From assembly GCA_003049485.1 (NCBI GenBank), contig PYST01000450.1:1-27394 (forward strand): DNA of 27,394 bases. Reading direction: 5' to 3'. Positions 9,165-20,323 of this stretch are shown piece by piece. Every line of letters begins with the position of its first letter. Position 1 is the stretch's first letter. Made by a program: the position numbers and the translations under genes. The notes under the pieces are model-generated. The model ran no database searches, was not told the origin of the DNA, and worked only from the letters and a program-made list of their open reading frames with translations. Source of the DNA: Ophioceras dolichostomum (taxonomy: Eukaryota > Ascomycota > Sordariomycetes > Magnaporthales > Ophioceraceae).

Positions 9165-10060
9165 CAGTAGGCCGACTGGGAGGAGTACTGAGCTTCGCAG
9201 CTCTAGTCCTGGGCTCCATCGGTACGTAGGTGCCTGAACCTAGTTATGTAACCTCCCGTCCGTGTACTTATCCTCCGAAGAGTCCTTTTCAGTAACTTCC
9301 TCTGTCAAGTACTTAGGTAGGTATCTAGGTTGGTAGTGTTCTGTATAAGTGCACGGTTCTGGCGTTGACGTATACTGACACGCACCCAACCAACGTCCCT
9401 ACGTATTTTCTTCTCATCATCTTTGGTACCAACCTCCGCACACCGCAAAATACAGCTCAGCGCACTGCTTTATAGAATGCAGACAGTAGTTCGGCGTGAA
9501 GAAGGCCAGTCGGGTTCTACAGTTATTTTGTTTTCTTTGTTTTCTTCTTCTTTTGGCCCTTTTTTTTTCTTCTTTTTTTTTCTCTCTCTCTCTTCCTTCA
9601 ATTTCATTCGTTCCACTTTCGCCCAAAATCATCAGAGCAGCACTGCGTTTTCGTGTACACCACATTGATGAGCGCGTGGCTTTCCGCGTGGTTATCTCTT
9701 TTCGATGCGCAGACCAATTCTGGAGTCCTCCCATTAGGAGGCGTCCGGTCTTTACCGTAGAGAGTGAATACATCACCTCTTCTCCCCACAAATTGATCCC
9801 GTTGTTCTCGCGTGGTTACCGGCATGGGATTGCTGTAGGGGTGCTGAGGAACCGACCAACAGTGACAGCCACAGCACGCAAAGTTCTGTAAAAGCAAAGC
9901 GAACAACTGCAAATCAAATATCATCTCTGATGATTGCCTTCCAAGGTTGTCATTGCAACCAAGCGCGAAAGAAATTTGTGGGGCAAGTCTGCCTCCTGTG
10001 CTAATCGTCCTGAACCGCTCTGATCCGCCGCTCCGATTCGCTGAGATTAACCCCAGTCCA
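9165..10060. other. No supported gene
   Basis: Intergenic DNA with palindromic TAGGTAGGTATCTAGG near 9315 and long T/C runs near 9525-9600. Open frames here are short and unrecognisable. One minus-strand frame (9924-9604) gives an ordinary-looking but unfamiliar 106-residue sequence, and I do not call it. Confidence 0.4.
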
Positions 10061-10069
10061 AAGAACGGC

Positions 10070-10375
10070 AGCCAGCAGGGTAGCCAGCAGGGGTAGCCAG
10101 CAGGGGAGGCCAGCAGAGGTAGCTAGCAAGGAAGTAGGTACCGAGCCAGCATGGGCAGCAAGCAACGGCAGCAACGGCAGCAAGCAAGCAACGGCGGCAA
10201 GCAACAGCGACGCCCAACTTCACAGCAAGCATCAGTAGCATCAGCCCCCAGCTTTCATTCGCATCGCAGCCAACATTTGCCCTCGCGCCCAGCATTCGCG
10301 CACCCAGCTTTTGCACCCAGCATTCGCAGTCAGCATTCGCAGCCAGCATCTGCAGCCAGCATCTATGAACACGTG
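10070..10375. repeat. Degenerate tandem repeats of GCAGCCAGCA type
   Basis: Three adjoining runs of related short units can be read: (GTAGCCAGCAGGG)n at about 10070-10130, (GCAACGGCA)n at about 10155-10205, and (CCAGCATTCGCA)n at about 10285-10365. The open frames across it (Ala/Leu/Cys-rich on minus, Gln/Ser-rich on plus) are by-products of the repeat. Confidence 0.7.
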
Positions 10376-10750
10376 TCTGCCTATCTTGGAGGAATAACGA
10401 ATAGCGATCCATACGAATCTGTAAGACTTTCCATTGATGTGGCCCCTGGCGATGGACGGAGGCGACGTATAACTTGGTGGGTTTGTCCTCGGGGCTGCCT
10501 TTTTTTTTTCTCTCTCGTCTTCAATTCTTTCAGACACCAGTACCTCTGTCGACCTACCTACTACCTATCTGCCTAGGTATCCTTTGACACCAGATCTCTC
10601 GGTCATTTACCAGCTTTCCTTTCGTCCTCTCTCTCTCTCTTTCTTTTTTTTCTCTTCCACCGTTGTCCAGGTTATTCTCACCTTTTTGCTCCATTATTAT
10701 CACCGCCATCATCATTCTCTCCCCCTCTCGCTTTTAGTCCCAAAAACCCA

Positions 10751-10754
<4 letters not shown>

Positions 10755-10839
<85 letters not shown>

Positions 10840-10864
10840 NCCCCCTCCTCCTCCTCTCTCTCTC
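10755..10864. repeat. (CT)n microsatellite with one undetermined base
   Basis: About 110 bp of nearly pure CT with an N at 10840, followed by CCT repeats. It ends 18 bp before the ATG at 10882, so it would be the leader or promoter of that gene. Its length in the assembly is probably unreliable. Confidence 0.95.
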
Positions 10865-10881
10865 GGCGAAGACCTTCCAGC

Positions 10882-12069
10882 ATGTCGTCGCCTGTCAGCA
10901 AGTCCACGTCAAACGAATCCGCTGGGCCTTCCAGCAATCAGCCTGAGCCCCTCCCTGGACGTGCGGCTACTGGACCTAGTGCGGCCAACCCTGCTAGTGA
11001 GGCCGGCCGTGGCGGTAGTAGCGCGGATACGGATGACGATTCAGCCGTCCTGCCATCCCCGGAGGATGTCCGGCGGGTGTGGTCCCACAGCACCCGCACT
11101 AGGCGCGACCTAGCCCGGCGCGCTACTACCATGCGCATCGAGTCCGACCCCGCCACCTTTTTCGCCAGGTTCTGCGACCTACCTGCCCAGCCCGACATTC
11201 TAGAAGGCGTAGTCTTGCTTGAAGGCCACTCGACATGAGAGCTTGTGTCCGACGGCTGCGCCTGCAAGCGCAAGACTCGGACGGTTCAGGACCAGTCCCA
11301 TTGGACTCTGTTCCGGGCACGGGCCATCCCGTGTCATGTTTCCCCAAGGCTGGCCTTCGACTTCCCCGCCGTTGGCAAAGCGGACGGTATCACGATCCTG
11401 TTCTTCGGGTGGGCCTACATCCTTTGTAAGTCGCTCTGCGAGAAGGCGGGCGTCCGCGTCCTCTACAGGAACGATTTCGGCCCGGGGCCTGGTCAGGGCG
11501 ATGCCAACATGCCGTTCTGCGACATCCCTCTTGGGGACGTCTCCGAGGCTGAGTACCGTTGGTGGCTCGCCGTCCTCGTGCCTGGTCTTGGGTACTCGCC
11601 CGTGCAGACGTGGGCTGATGGCCAAGTGCAGCTTCCGCCGTGGTCTGTCTGCAACAAGGCCGCGGTCAGATTCAGGCTCCTGGCGAATGTCAGAGGCGGG
11701 CCATTGTTGATGCCTTCCGCCTTGGCCTCCGACCCGCACATGGCCAGCAGCAAGCAGGCAGCCTACTTCCTCTCTCGGTTCGCTACTCTGCACGGCATCG
11801 AGGACCAGGCGGCCCTAGCGCTTGCCATGGTGCTGACGCTCCCGGTGCACAGAACCGGGGGGGAAACGTTGGCGTTGCAGCTACCTAGCCCACTCCACCC
11901 GGCTACGCCCGCCCCGCCTATCTTGGCTTCTCTGAACAGCCCTATTCGCCGGAGCTTTGGGCGTCTATCCAACTTCATGACCCTCAGCGCAAACCACAAC
12001 ATGCTCGCCATGACGTTGTTCAGCGTCTTCTGGGAGCCCGGGGTCGATTGCAACCTCACGGCTCCCTAG
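10882..12069 (+). pseudogene. Uncharacterised fungal protein, frame broken by one TGA
   Basis: One frame of 396 codons from ATG 10882 to TAG 12067-12069 is interrupted only by TGA at 11236-11238. The N-terminus (about 75 residues) is Ser/Gly/Pro-rich and disordered. Beyond it the sequence resembles an unnamed expanded family of filamentous ascomycetes that I recall only by motifs: VRFWSH-like VRRVWSHSTRTRRDL, LPAQPDILEGVVLLEGH, an IL..A..L.E..GVRVLYRND segment, YRWWLAVLVPGLGYSP followed by LPPWSV, and a C-terminal MTLSANHNMLAMTLFSVFWE with PGVDCN. Similarity on both sides of the TGA shows the stop is a break, probably from CGA. The C-terminus ends soon after PGVDCNLTAP, shorter than I expect, so TAG 12067 may also be a mutation. 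No intron splice pair removes the TGA. Function unknown. Confidence 0.55.
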
Positions 12070-13372
12070 TTCGAGGCCTGCTCCACTGACCCATGTCTAC
12101 CTAGGTACCTATGCATCCCACCAGTCCCATCTTCGAAATAGTCCTCTGTCATCTCCATGGCCACCAGCGCATCTCCAATGCGCGCAACACTGGCTTGGCT
12201 GACGTCCCTCTCGACCACTAGCTGCATCAGCCTCGTCTTCCAGATCTCCCATCTCCGCAGGCTGATCTCGTCCCGGCCTGGGAGGGGTCGGTCCGCGGCT
12301 TGCGTCCTGCTGTAGTCAGGGCCGTTCTTGTCGGTATCTGCGCGCATGATTCTGAAAGTACCCTGGCGCAGCGTACAAGCCATTCCGTTTCTACCCACAG
12401 AGTGCGGTTCAAAATGACCGAATCGTTTTCGTCGATCGGCGGATGAGAGGAGGAGGAAGAAGAAGAAGGAGCGCCACTCGCGGCAGTCGCTGCAGTCGCC
12501 ACATGGACATTCAGGTCTCCTCGGTGGATGATCGGCTCCTCCAGGAACAGGCTCACCAACTCGATTGCGTTGAAGATGCCGAAGTGGAAGCCGCTCGGGC
12601 TGTTGCGCTGCGCGGACGGGTAGGCGGCCACCAGCTGCGCCTCGAAGGAGTGGCGGTTACGGAAGCGGGCCTCCTCTCCTGCGCTGCGGTCTGTGATATT
12701 GAAGCACCCCATCACGCATCCGGGGCGCATAGTCGGGCAAGCTGTGAGTGCCGATAGTGTCTATCGTGTCAGTACTAGAATCCGGGAAAGTGTCCTGGCC
12801 ACACCATGCGCGATACACGCATGCAGCGTCAGAAGACTACCGTTGACGTACAGGCGAAGGCCGTGAGGGCGATGAATTTGCTGATACAGTCAAGAAGTAG
12901 CTAATTATGCATTTAAGAACGGCAATTAGATGGTAGTTCTATCAGCGTGATTCAAAGTCACCAGTAGGGAGGTAGGGAGGAGAGTCAATTGCTGCCAACG
13001 AGGCAGGCCTGGATTCAGACATACCGTCCACTGGTCAGGCTCGGTGCCGCAACCCACCCTGGCCAGGTTCGCCTCGAAAGAGAAGAAGGCCCGGACCAAC
13101 CAGTCCTGCTCGGCGCCATCAGCCGGAAGCCGCTCGGCCGTGGCCCAGATTGCGTCAGGTAGGTTCCGGAAGTCCGACGAGCCGCCGCCGCTATCGTTCT
13201 CGCCCAGAAATTTGGAGGTGAATAAGGCGGCGAGGTTGGCGCATTTGGTTTGCAGGACCTCGTCGCGCGCCCGGAGAATGCCAGTAATGGAGTCAACGAT
13301 CTGCTCGACACCCTCGTGGAGGGATGGGAAAGACCATCTGCATGCTCTACTGACATATGTGTCGATATCCAT
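12066..13372 (-). CDS. DUF3632-like fungal protein, copy 1
   Basis: Starts at ATG 13372 (MDIDTYVSRACRWSFPS). Exon 1 is 13372-13025, ending before GTATGT. Exon 2 probably begins at 12760 (after GATAG, in frame) and carries ARFRNRHSFEAQLVAAYPS and LNRTLWVETEWLVRCA. Exon 3 ends at TAG 12068-12066 and carries SLRRWEIWKTRLMQLVVERD and RIGDALVAMEM. These blocks match the plus-strand gene at 22698-23984 in order and spacing. The pattern resembles DUF3632 (Pfam PF12311), a fungal family of unknown function often in many copies; that assignment is from memory. Between exons 2 and 3 the frame must change near 12330-12395. A 50-nt intron (GTACGC at 12376 to AAG at 12327) would fit but has poor signals, so a frameshift is possible. 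A Ser-rich linker lies in exon 2. No signal peptide or membrane segment was seen. Confidence 0.6.
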
Positions 13373-13770
13373 GTCGGCGTTGTTGTTCACGGCGCTGCTG
13401 AATGCGCCTGTAGGTTTTTGGAGGATGTGGAATCGCGAGTTTTCTTCCTGGGCAGAAACCCAGCCGGAAAAAACAACAGCCACGGTCTCAGCACACGCCT
13501 CGCCGTTGCGGGGTGGGACAAGTCAGGTTTATCTGGTGAATGGGGTGAACATCAGGGAAGTCACAGGCGTGTAAATACAGCAGTGATTCATTATATATCT
13601 TCCTGGTAGGTAGGTAGGTAGGCAGCACCGCCATTTGCCACAGTCATGGACACCTTTGGTCCGTTGGTAAATAAGCCCATGTACAGTATTAGAGCATATG
13701 TGCAATGCCTGGCTGGAGCAGCGCTGGCAGCACTAATAAGAGGATGTGCCATCCATCGAGGACCAACTGC
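13373..13770. other. Intergenic region, no gene seen
   Basis: Separates the DUF3632-like start from the stop of the MFS gene. It contains (GGTA)n at 13603-13623 and a TATATAT at about 13592, which could be part of a promoter, although orientation is unclear. Confidence 0.4.
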
Positions 13771-16101
13771 TTAATGGACGAAGTGCGGGATGCCAATCTT
13801 GCTCCGCTCCTCCTCCGACATCTCTGCGTATTGGCTATCAATCTGGCGGTTACGTCTGATGTAATACAGCTTCATGGCAATGAAGCCCAGGATATTGGCA
13901 CCGCAAAGGGCCGTCATTGCCGTGTTGCCTTTGTAATCTATTATAAGTGAGATGGATGGCGAGAGAAGTTCATCATCAGTAAGCAAGCATCATCAGCAAA
14001 ACAAGAAGGGGAAATCAGCAAGAAGAAACGACAGAACAGCAAAAGACTTACAGTTGGGCTTGTCCTCCTCGCGATACACGTTCACGGCGGCAATAGACCC
14101 GAGCTGATACGTGATGTTGTAGACGGCGAGCGCGACGGCGCGCGTCCCAACCCCCTTGGCGTTGCGGCTGACCATCCCCACCAGGATGCTGTGCGCGTAT
14201 GGTATGCTGTTGATGAGAGTGATGAGCACGTAGCGCACCCACGGGCTCGCGTTTACGGGCTGCAGGACCAGGGCGATGAAGGGGATCAGCATCCAGATGT
14301 TGCTGATGGAGCTGACAAGGGACCGTTCTCGGACTCGTTCTGAGAGCCAGCCCAAGGCCAGGACCTAGATATATTTCGGCAAAACAGGGAATCAAATCAG
14401 CTCAATCAACAAACTCTCCCGAGGGGAAAAAAGGGAGCCCTTTGCCAGGTTTGTGGCAAGGTGGGCTGGTGTGGCCTCACATTGATAGCAAACAGGATGT
14501 ACCCCGGAATGGCCAGCATATTCGACTCAAACACCGAATACCCCATGCCCCTGAGGATAAGCGACATGTAGTTCGACGTCGGCTGGAACGGTATCCACGC
14601 CAACAAGCCCACCAGGTATATGGGGGCCAAGTCCTTGTTGCATATCGCCCTGAGGATCCCTCGAAGTGTGACGGCTGTGCGGTTGTTCATGTCGCCCTTG
14701 GTCGGGTCGTCGCGCAGGATGCGGTTGATGAGGATCTTCTCGTCCTCCGCGCTCCACCACTTGTTCGATCCGTCCTCGGGACGCCTGAAGGCTCGCGCCG
14801 GTTCTGATACGGAGGGCGACATGACGAAGAAGCTGATCGCGCCGACTATCACGCACAAGAGGCCTTCGATGAGGAATCTTTTCGTTTAGATTAAGGAGAA
14901 GGGAAGGGAGTAGAGAGACGCAGGGAGATCAGCAATGGAAAGGACTAGAGCTCAGGGGGGCAAAGAAAGAAAGGGAGTAATGACGGCGGCGTCCCGGTCG
15001 ACAGGCGATCGAAAAATACTGGAAACTCACAGCCATTGCCACCCAGCCCACCCCCTAACCCCACGCATCTCCAGTATCCCCGCAGCCAACAACGCGCCGT
15101 ACGTCTGCGTCAGCGGAATAACAGTGTAAAAAACGCTCAGCCGCACCGGCAGCTCGTTGCTCTTGTAGTAGTACGAGAGGTACAGCACCATCTCGGGGAT
15201 GAACCCGCCCTGGAGCACGCCCAGGACGGCCCGGAAGGCGAAGAAGCCGGCCCGGTTGCTCATCCCCGCCTGCGCGGCGCACATGATGCCCCAGAGCGTG
15301 ATGATGGCCGGCGTGTAGCGGAAGGGGCCGACTTTCTTGCTGATCAGGCCGCCGGGGAGCTCGGCTGCCAGGAAGGCGACGAGGTAGATGGTTTGGCCCG
15401 TGTTGTAGTCGCTGTGGGGTGAGGAGGGCGTTGGGTTAGTGATGTTGCAAGCATCGGAAGGAAGTTGTATGTGTATGTGTGTGTGTATGTATTCGGGCTT
15501 ACTTCGTATCGATCTTGAGGTCACCAAGCTGTATGAGGCCAGCCGTGGACAAATCTTCATTAGCGTTCTGCCATTTTCTCGTGCGCATTTGGAGCAGAGA
15601 GGTGTTGTCTGCTCACCATGTTGTCGGACACTGCGCGGTTGATGTTTCTCCGGACAAGGTCGAGCGACGAGAACATAACCCAGACCCAGGCCATGATCTT
15701 CCAGTCCAGCTTGATGAATCGTAAATATTTTCCGTCAGCACGTCTTCTGCTTGCATGCTTACCTGCTCTCCCCCTCATCCCAGATTTCTGCACGAGCTCG
15801 CCTCACTCACCTTCCTAACAAGCTTCTTCTCCGCTTCGGCAGACCAGGTGAACGACGGGTCAAACCGGTGGCGGCCCTCGTAAGTGGCCTTCTCGTACAC
15901 ATTCCGCCAGTGTTCCGCCCGCGCCGGGTTGGTGAAGATGTGCGGCTCGACGGATCCGAGCTGGTTGCCCGTTTCGGGCGCCTGGTGGCTTTCGAGGTCG
16001 GAGAAGCTGCCGGCGTCGTTATCGCTCGTCGATCCCGAGCCGGGACTGCCGCTGCTGTCCTTGACTGCGGGCCGTTTCTCGTCTGAAGTGACGGCCGACA
16101 T
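13771..16101 (-). CDS. MFS transporter, allantoate permease (ACS/DAL5) type
   Basis: Plasma-membrane symporter of the anion:cation symporter family, which takes up allantoate, nicotinate, biotin, pantothenate or related organic anions; the substrate here is unknown. Seven exons: 16101-15811, 15709-15617, 15528-15503, 15411-15031, 14877-14481, 14364-14052 and 13937-13771. They join in frame to 555 residues. Family hallmarks are LDWKIMAWVWVMFSSLD, DTNDYNTGQTIYLVAF, AELPGGLISKKVGPFRY, FRAVLGVLQGGFIPEM, LYLSYYYKSNELPVRLS, GWQWLFLIEG and a middle loop WWSAEDEKILINRILRDDP, followed by six more helices and KPNYYKGNTA near the C-terminus. The acidic Ser-rich N-terminal 70 residues are cytosolic. Exon 3 is only 26 nt, but it restores LGDLKIDTNDYN. 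Two acceptors end in AAG rather than CAG/TAG (before 15709 and 14877), so those borders are slightly less sure. ATG 16101 is the first in frame. Confidence 0.88.
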
Positions 16102-16853
16102 GTTGGACGTGTGTCTTTTGCGAACCAGTGTGCTATGGACTGTCCAGGTATTGCCAGATAAAGAGGTGAAACCTCTCAAAATGGGTGAAGATCGGGAGGC
16201 CACAGAGAACCTGGGGCAGGGAGCACAATAAGACGGGTTGAAGGCATGATATCTACTTGAGGCCTAAGCACGCACGCACCGTAACTTGCCATCTCCGAAT
16301 GAACCCAAGGTGACCTCCCAGCGTGATTCGGGATCTCGCGACGCTCGAAGCACGCGTTGCGCCTCCACATGTTCGGACCTAATATCTCCTATCTTCCGTC
16401 CCAGGTGCCTGATCCGGATCCAGGACCGTGGAGCTGGATCCAGCCCGTTTCATTTCCGAGACCACTTGACTGAACCGTTTAATTCTGTAATATGCATCCT
16501 GATCGCGCAACCGCCAACACGCCATTGCTTTGAAGTCCAGTTGGTAGTCAGGGTGCCTGTGCCTGTATTTTGGGGTGGCCGACCCCTGAAAGTTACACAG
16601 TGAGCAAATGTGGATTATCACACACACTGGTCTGAGAGAAGCCGATGAATCGGATTGTAACAGTTAGATACATGGAGGGGCCGTTGGCGTGACTGACAGA
16701 TTACATCCCTGCCTCCCTTCTGTCGGTTGCATCGACGCAAGCTCAGGAGATCCCTCGCCGGTCCGCGTTCGGAGACCCAGGCATACTAGCCTCTCCCACC
16801 ACTCTCACCCAAGGATAATGGGTGGTTTCCCCAATCGCCAAAACTATGTCCCC
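16102..16853. other. Intergenic region between two MFS genes
   Basis: It lies upstream of the allantoate-permease-type gene and downstream of the DHA2-type gene, both on the minus strand. No gene or clear TATA box was seen. Confidence 0.4.
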
Positions 16854-19320
16854 TCAGTTGACACTCCGACGCAAGCCACGCGGGCTCGCCAGCAGGGCCA
16901 TGGCTAGTGCGAGGCCGGCGACGGCGGTGGAGGCACCGAAGGCGTATCGTATTCCCTCGTAGTACACCAATCGAGCGGGTAATCTCGCCTCCGTGGGTAA
17001 GGCCTTGAGCGCCGTTACAGAATGGCGGATCTCCTCGATGAGCTGTGAGAGGGTCAGTATGGCGCAATATCCAGGGTCCAACATTATTGCGGGGCCCACC
17101 ATCAGTTCTCTACCACCAGCACCAGGAACGGAATGCAAGGAACAGACAGCGATGACAGCAAGAGGTTAAACCCGAGCAAAGAAGTAGAGATGACATACTT
17201 TTGACTTGTCGGGGATATCTCGCAATGCGACAGGTAGCCACAGGCTCAGCGTGGTTTGAACGATAGCTGATGTGATGGCCACACCCCAAACTGTGCCGAG
17301 TGACCGGATGAGATACGTCGTTGATGCTGATACGGCATGATCTGAAGGAAAATAGTTGGTGGTGAGTACCGAAATAGGGTGGAAACCCGGCCTGTGCCGC
17401 CTGCCTGCTTCGAGAAAAAAAAAGGGGTGCTAGCCAGTCTACCCACCTGAGTGCTCAAAGGACGCCAAAGAAGTAAACAGGGTCGCCGGATAGATGATAC
17501 CCTGGCCAAGATTCGCGGGGAAGATGTAGATCAGGTACTTCCAGCCCGAATCGCTGAACTGCAGAGAGGTGACGAGACCGTTGCCGAACAGCATCAGAAA
17601 CGCGCCGAGCCGCATCAGCCCAATGAGGCGGCCCCAGCGCGACATCACGACGCCGGCAATCAGGCCGCCCAGGGGCGTCGCGAGTGAGGGGATGGCCAGC
17701 CGGGCGCCTGCTTTGGTTGCCGAGTCTTCGAGCACTACCTGGAAGAACAGGGGCAGCATGAAGAGGTACTGTTGTGGTCGCTTTTGTCAGTTCAGGGGGG
17801 GAGAGTGTTGCTTCTTGTGGCGGCGGTGTGTCGCACTGCAGCCAGCCACGTGCCACATGCCACATGTCACATTGATGCCAAGGGGATAGCTTGAGCTAGC
17901 CCGCCGGCTGATCATGAGCAATAAAATGACAGCCAGGGGTTAGGAAAGCTTAAGTAGATGACGTGCCCAAAGCCTAGGTAGGTACATACCGCGTACGCGG
18001 ACAGTCCGACACAGACATTCGCGGTCTGCGTCACCGTCGGCAGCGGCCCGCGCAACAGCCTCAGGGGTATGACGGGAATGGCCGACGTGCGCGCCTCGAC
18101 GACCACAAACAGCGCAAACAGCACGACGCTGCCGACCAGCGCGCCGACCACCCAGGGGCTGCTCCACGGCAGCTCGTTGCCGCCGAGGCTCAACCCCACC
18201 AGCTGCACGGAGACGGACATCACCAAAACCAGCGCGCCCGAGATGTCGACGCGGCGCCACACAGCCTTCAGCCCGGTACCCGCCTCCCCGATGTGGAGCT
18301 CGTGGCCGCGCGGACGCGTCGGGTTCTTGACCACGAACCAGCCCAGCACCAGTGCGGCCAGCGAGACCGGCACCTGAAGGAGGAAGCACCACCGCCAGCT
18401 GATGTGGTCGGCGATCGAGCCCCCGAAGGACGCCCCCGCCACGGCTCCGAACCCGAAGATCCCGTTCTGGAGGGCTTGGTACATCCCCCTGCGGCGAAAG
18501 GGGATCATGTCGGAGTTGACGATGGTGGCTAAATAAAAACAGACAAAGGCACACATCCACGGTTAGTCTACTATTGTTCACTGCTCACTCCCCAAACCGT
18601 GGTCGAAAAGGGGGGGTGGGGGCAAGAAAGAAAGAAAGGAAAGGACGTACCCATAGTCATCAGCCCCCCACCCCCAAACCCCGTCAACGCCCTCATAGCA
18701 TTCAAGGAGGCCATGCCCCTGGCGACGCCGCAGCCAAGACACCCCAGCGCGAATGTGGCGGAGCTGACGAAGAAGCAAGCTCGCCGGCCGAACACGTCCG
18801 AGAACCGGCCGTACAGCGGCTGGAACGCCGTGGACGTGATCAGGTACGACGTGGTCAGCCACGAGGCCGTGTTCGCGGCGCCGAAGGAGCTCGAGATGAC
18901 GGCGTAGGTGGCGGCCGTGATGGTGCCGTCGAAGCCGTAGAGGAAGACGTTGGACATTATTGCGAGCTGGATGGTGAGGAAGCCGGGGGGTGGGGTCCAA
19001 GGTGCTTTGCCTTCGTCGTCTTCGTCGTCGTCTTCGTCAGGGGTGGTGGAGGAGGAGGAGGCGTTGGTGTTGGATGATGACGACGGCCCCCGGCCCCGGC
19101 CCCTTGGGTGGAGAAGAGGTTGGTCTTCGCGTGGTGCTTCTGGATCCGCGGCGAAGGAGGAGGAGCCGACGTGACCGACGGGGTCGGGGACGGCGCCGTT
19201 GGGTGGATCCCCTGCACCAATAGCGAAGGCTCTTCCGTCTCCGGCCTGCATGTCAGCCGTGGTATTGATGATGGTGGCCTGGTAATAAGACGGAAGGGGA
19301 GGAGGGATACCACTCGTCAT
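16854..19320 (-). CDS. MFS exporter, DHA2/VBA type (14-helix drug:H+ antiporter family)
   Basis: Membrane antiporter of the family that includes fungal multidrug exporters and vacuolar basic amino acid transporters (Vba/Fnx). Five exons: 19320-18651, 18528-17990, 17768-17447, 17341-17199 and 17042-16854. They join in frame to 620 residues. The first 110 residues are a Pro/Ser/acidic cytosolic tail (DEDDDEDDEG). Then come FLYGFDGTITAATYAVIS, SWLTTSYLITSTAFQPLYGR with FSDVFGRR (motif A), TIVNSDMIPFRRRGMYQALQ with FGFGAVAGASFGGSIAD (motif C) and ISWRWCFLLQVPVSLAAL. The C-terminal half has LFMLPLFFQVV, PSLATPLGGLIAGVVMSRWG, STTYLIRSLGTVWGVAITSA and a final helix AGLALAMALL. The VBA/Fnx subgroup is favoured by TIVNSDMIP and the RSLGTVWGV block. 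An ATG 23 codons downstream (MQAGDGR) is an alternative start. The substrate is unknown. Confidence 0.87.
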
Positions 19321-20323
19321 TTTGGAGTAATGACGTGACTGAGCTAGGTCCCACAGAGAAAGGAGTGTCGAGGGGGCCTGTTTACCGGAGGGCGAGAGCG
19401 AGGAGCCATCTGATCATTCTGATGCTTGCTACTCCTCAAATATCGAGCCAAAACCATTCGGTTTGCACTAGAACGACGAACCTGGTGCCCTCTTTATTTA
19501 AAGCACGCAAGATGTCGTTGGGATAACGACAGAGTCGGGGGCTCCCGTTTGTGGGGGGGACTGCGCGACTTTCACTCGGTTGCATTGGCAGCCGGGGTGG
19601 CCCCTGATGATAGCGAATGGGGCCGTTCCCGGAGCTGCGAACTTCGGCGCTGTCAGGCGCTGTCAGCCTGCGATAGGGCGGTTGGACAGGGGAGCTCCAC
19701 TGCTGACGTCCACTGATCGCCACTGACTCTCTGGCTTCTCCACCGGCTAGTTTCTGCACGTCGTCCCGCCTGTGTGGATTGGCATGGTGGAAGCGCTTTC
19801 TCTGATGCTGCTAACAGCTTTTGGAGCTGTCACGCCATCCGCATCCTGGGGAATGTTAGATTCTCGGATATGGTCTCCTTTGATCAGGAGCTCCTGTCAC
19901 CAGCCATTGAACCCTGCTGGCTGGTAATCACAGCCGCTCCCACAGCGAGGAGAACGATGGCGATATCTGGGCAGAATATGACGAGAAGGAGACCACAGGG
20001 ACCGACAAAATCTGGAGTGGGCATCTCCGTGGGATGGAATGCCGAGTGAAGGGACTGACTCTGTGATTTCTACTACGTAGTAGAAGCTCTTGGGTCGTAT
20101 CAAACCTCCCGCTGTTTTGCCCTCTGGCAACCGATCTTGGAAACAAGGAAAAGGGCATCGGAGAGTGGCCGACGCCAGACTCCGGAGATATCAGGACGAG
20201 GCATAATAGCTGCGTCCAGCCACGAAGCCCGTGTGCCAGACAGACGTATAGTCCGGTTGTGACCATCTCGCCCTTGCCACCCGCCACATCGCGAGTTTGG
20301 TGTACCAAGCAAGAGCTGGCAGC
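19321..20323. promoter_or_regulatory. Divergent promoter region between DHA2 exporter and arylsulfotransferase
   Basis: A 1-kb gap between two start codons pointing away from each other, with no convincing gene inside. On the minus strand CTTTAAATAAAGAGG (19489-19503) is a possible TATA element for the exporter. I saw no clear TATA for the plus-strand gene. An inverted CTACGTAGTAG occurs at about 20073-20083. Confidence 0.4.

Noticed and set aside
10001..10412. Ala/Leu/Cys-rich minus-strand proteins resembling a membrane protein
   Set aside because: They are translations of the GCAGCCAGCA-type tandem repeats; the apparent helices come from the repeat and not from selection.
10734..10937. Arg/Glu repeat protein
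   Set aside because: Translation of the (CT)n microsatellite, including an undetermined base.
18574..19223. Several plus- and minus-strand frames over exon 1 of the DHA2 exporter
   Set aside because: Low-complexity shadows caused by the Ser/Asp/Pro-rich N-terminal tail in GC-rich DNA.
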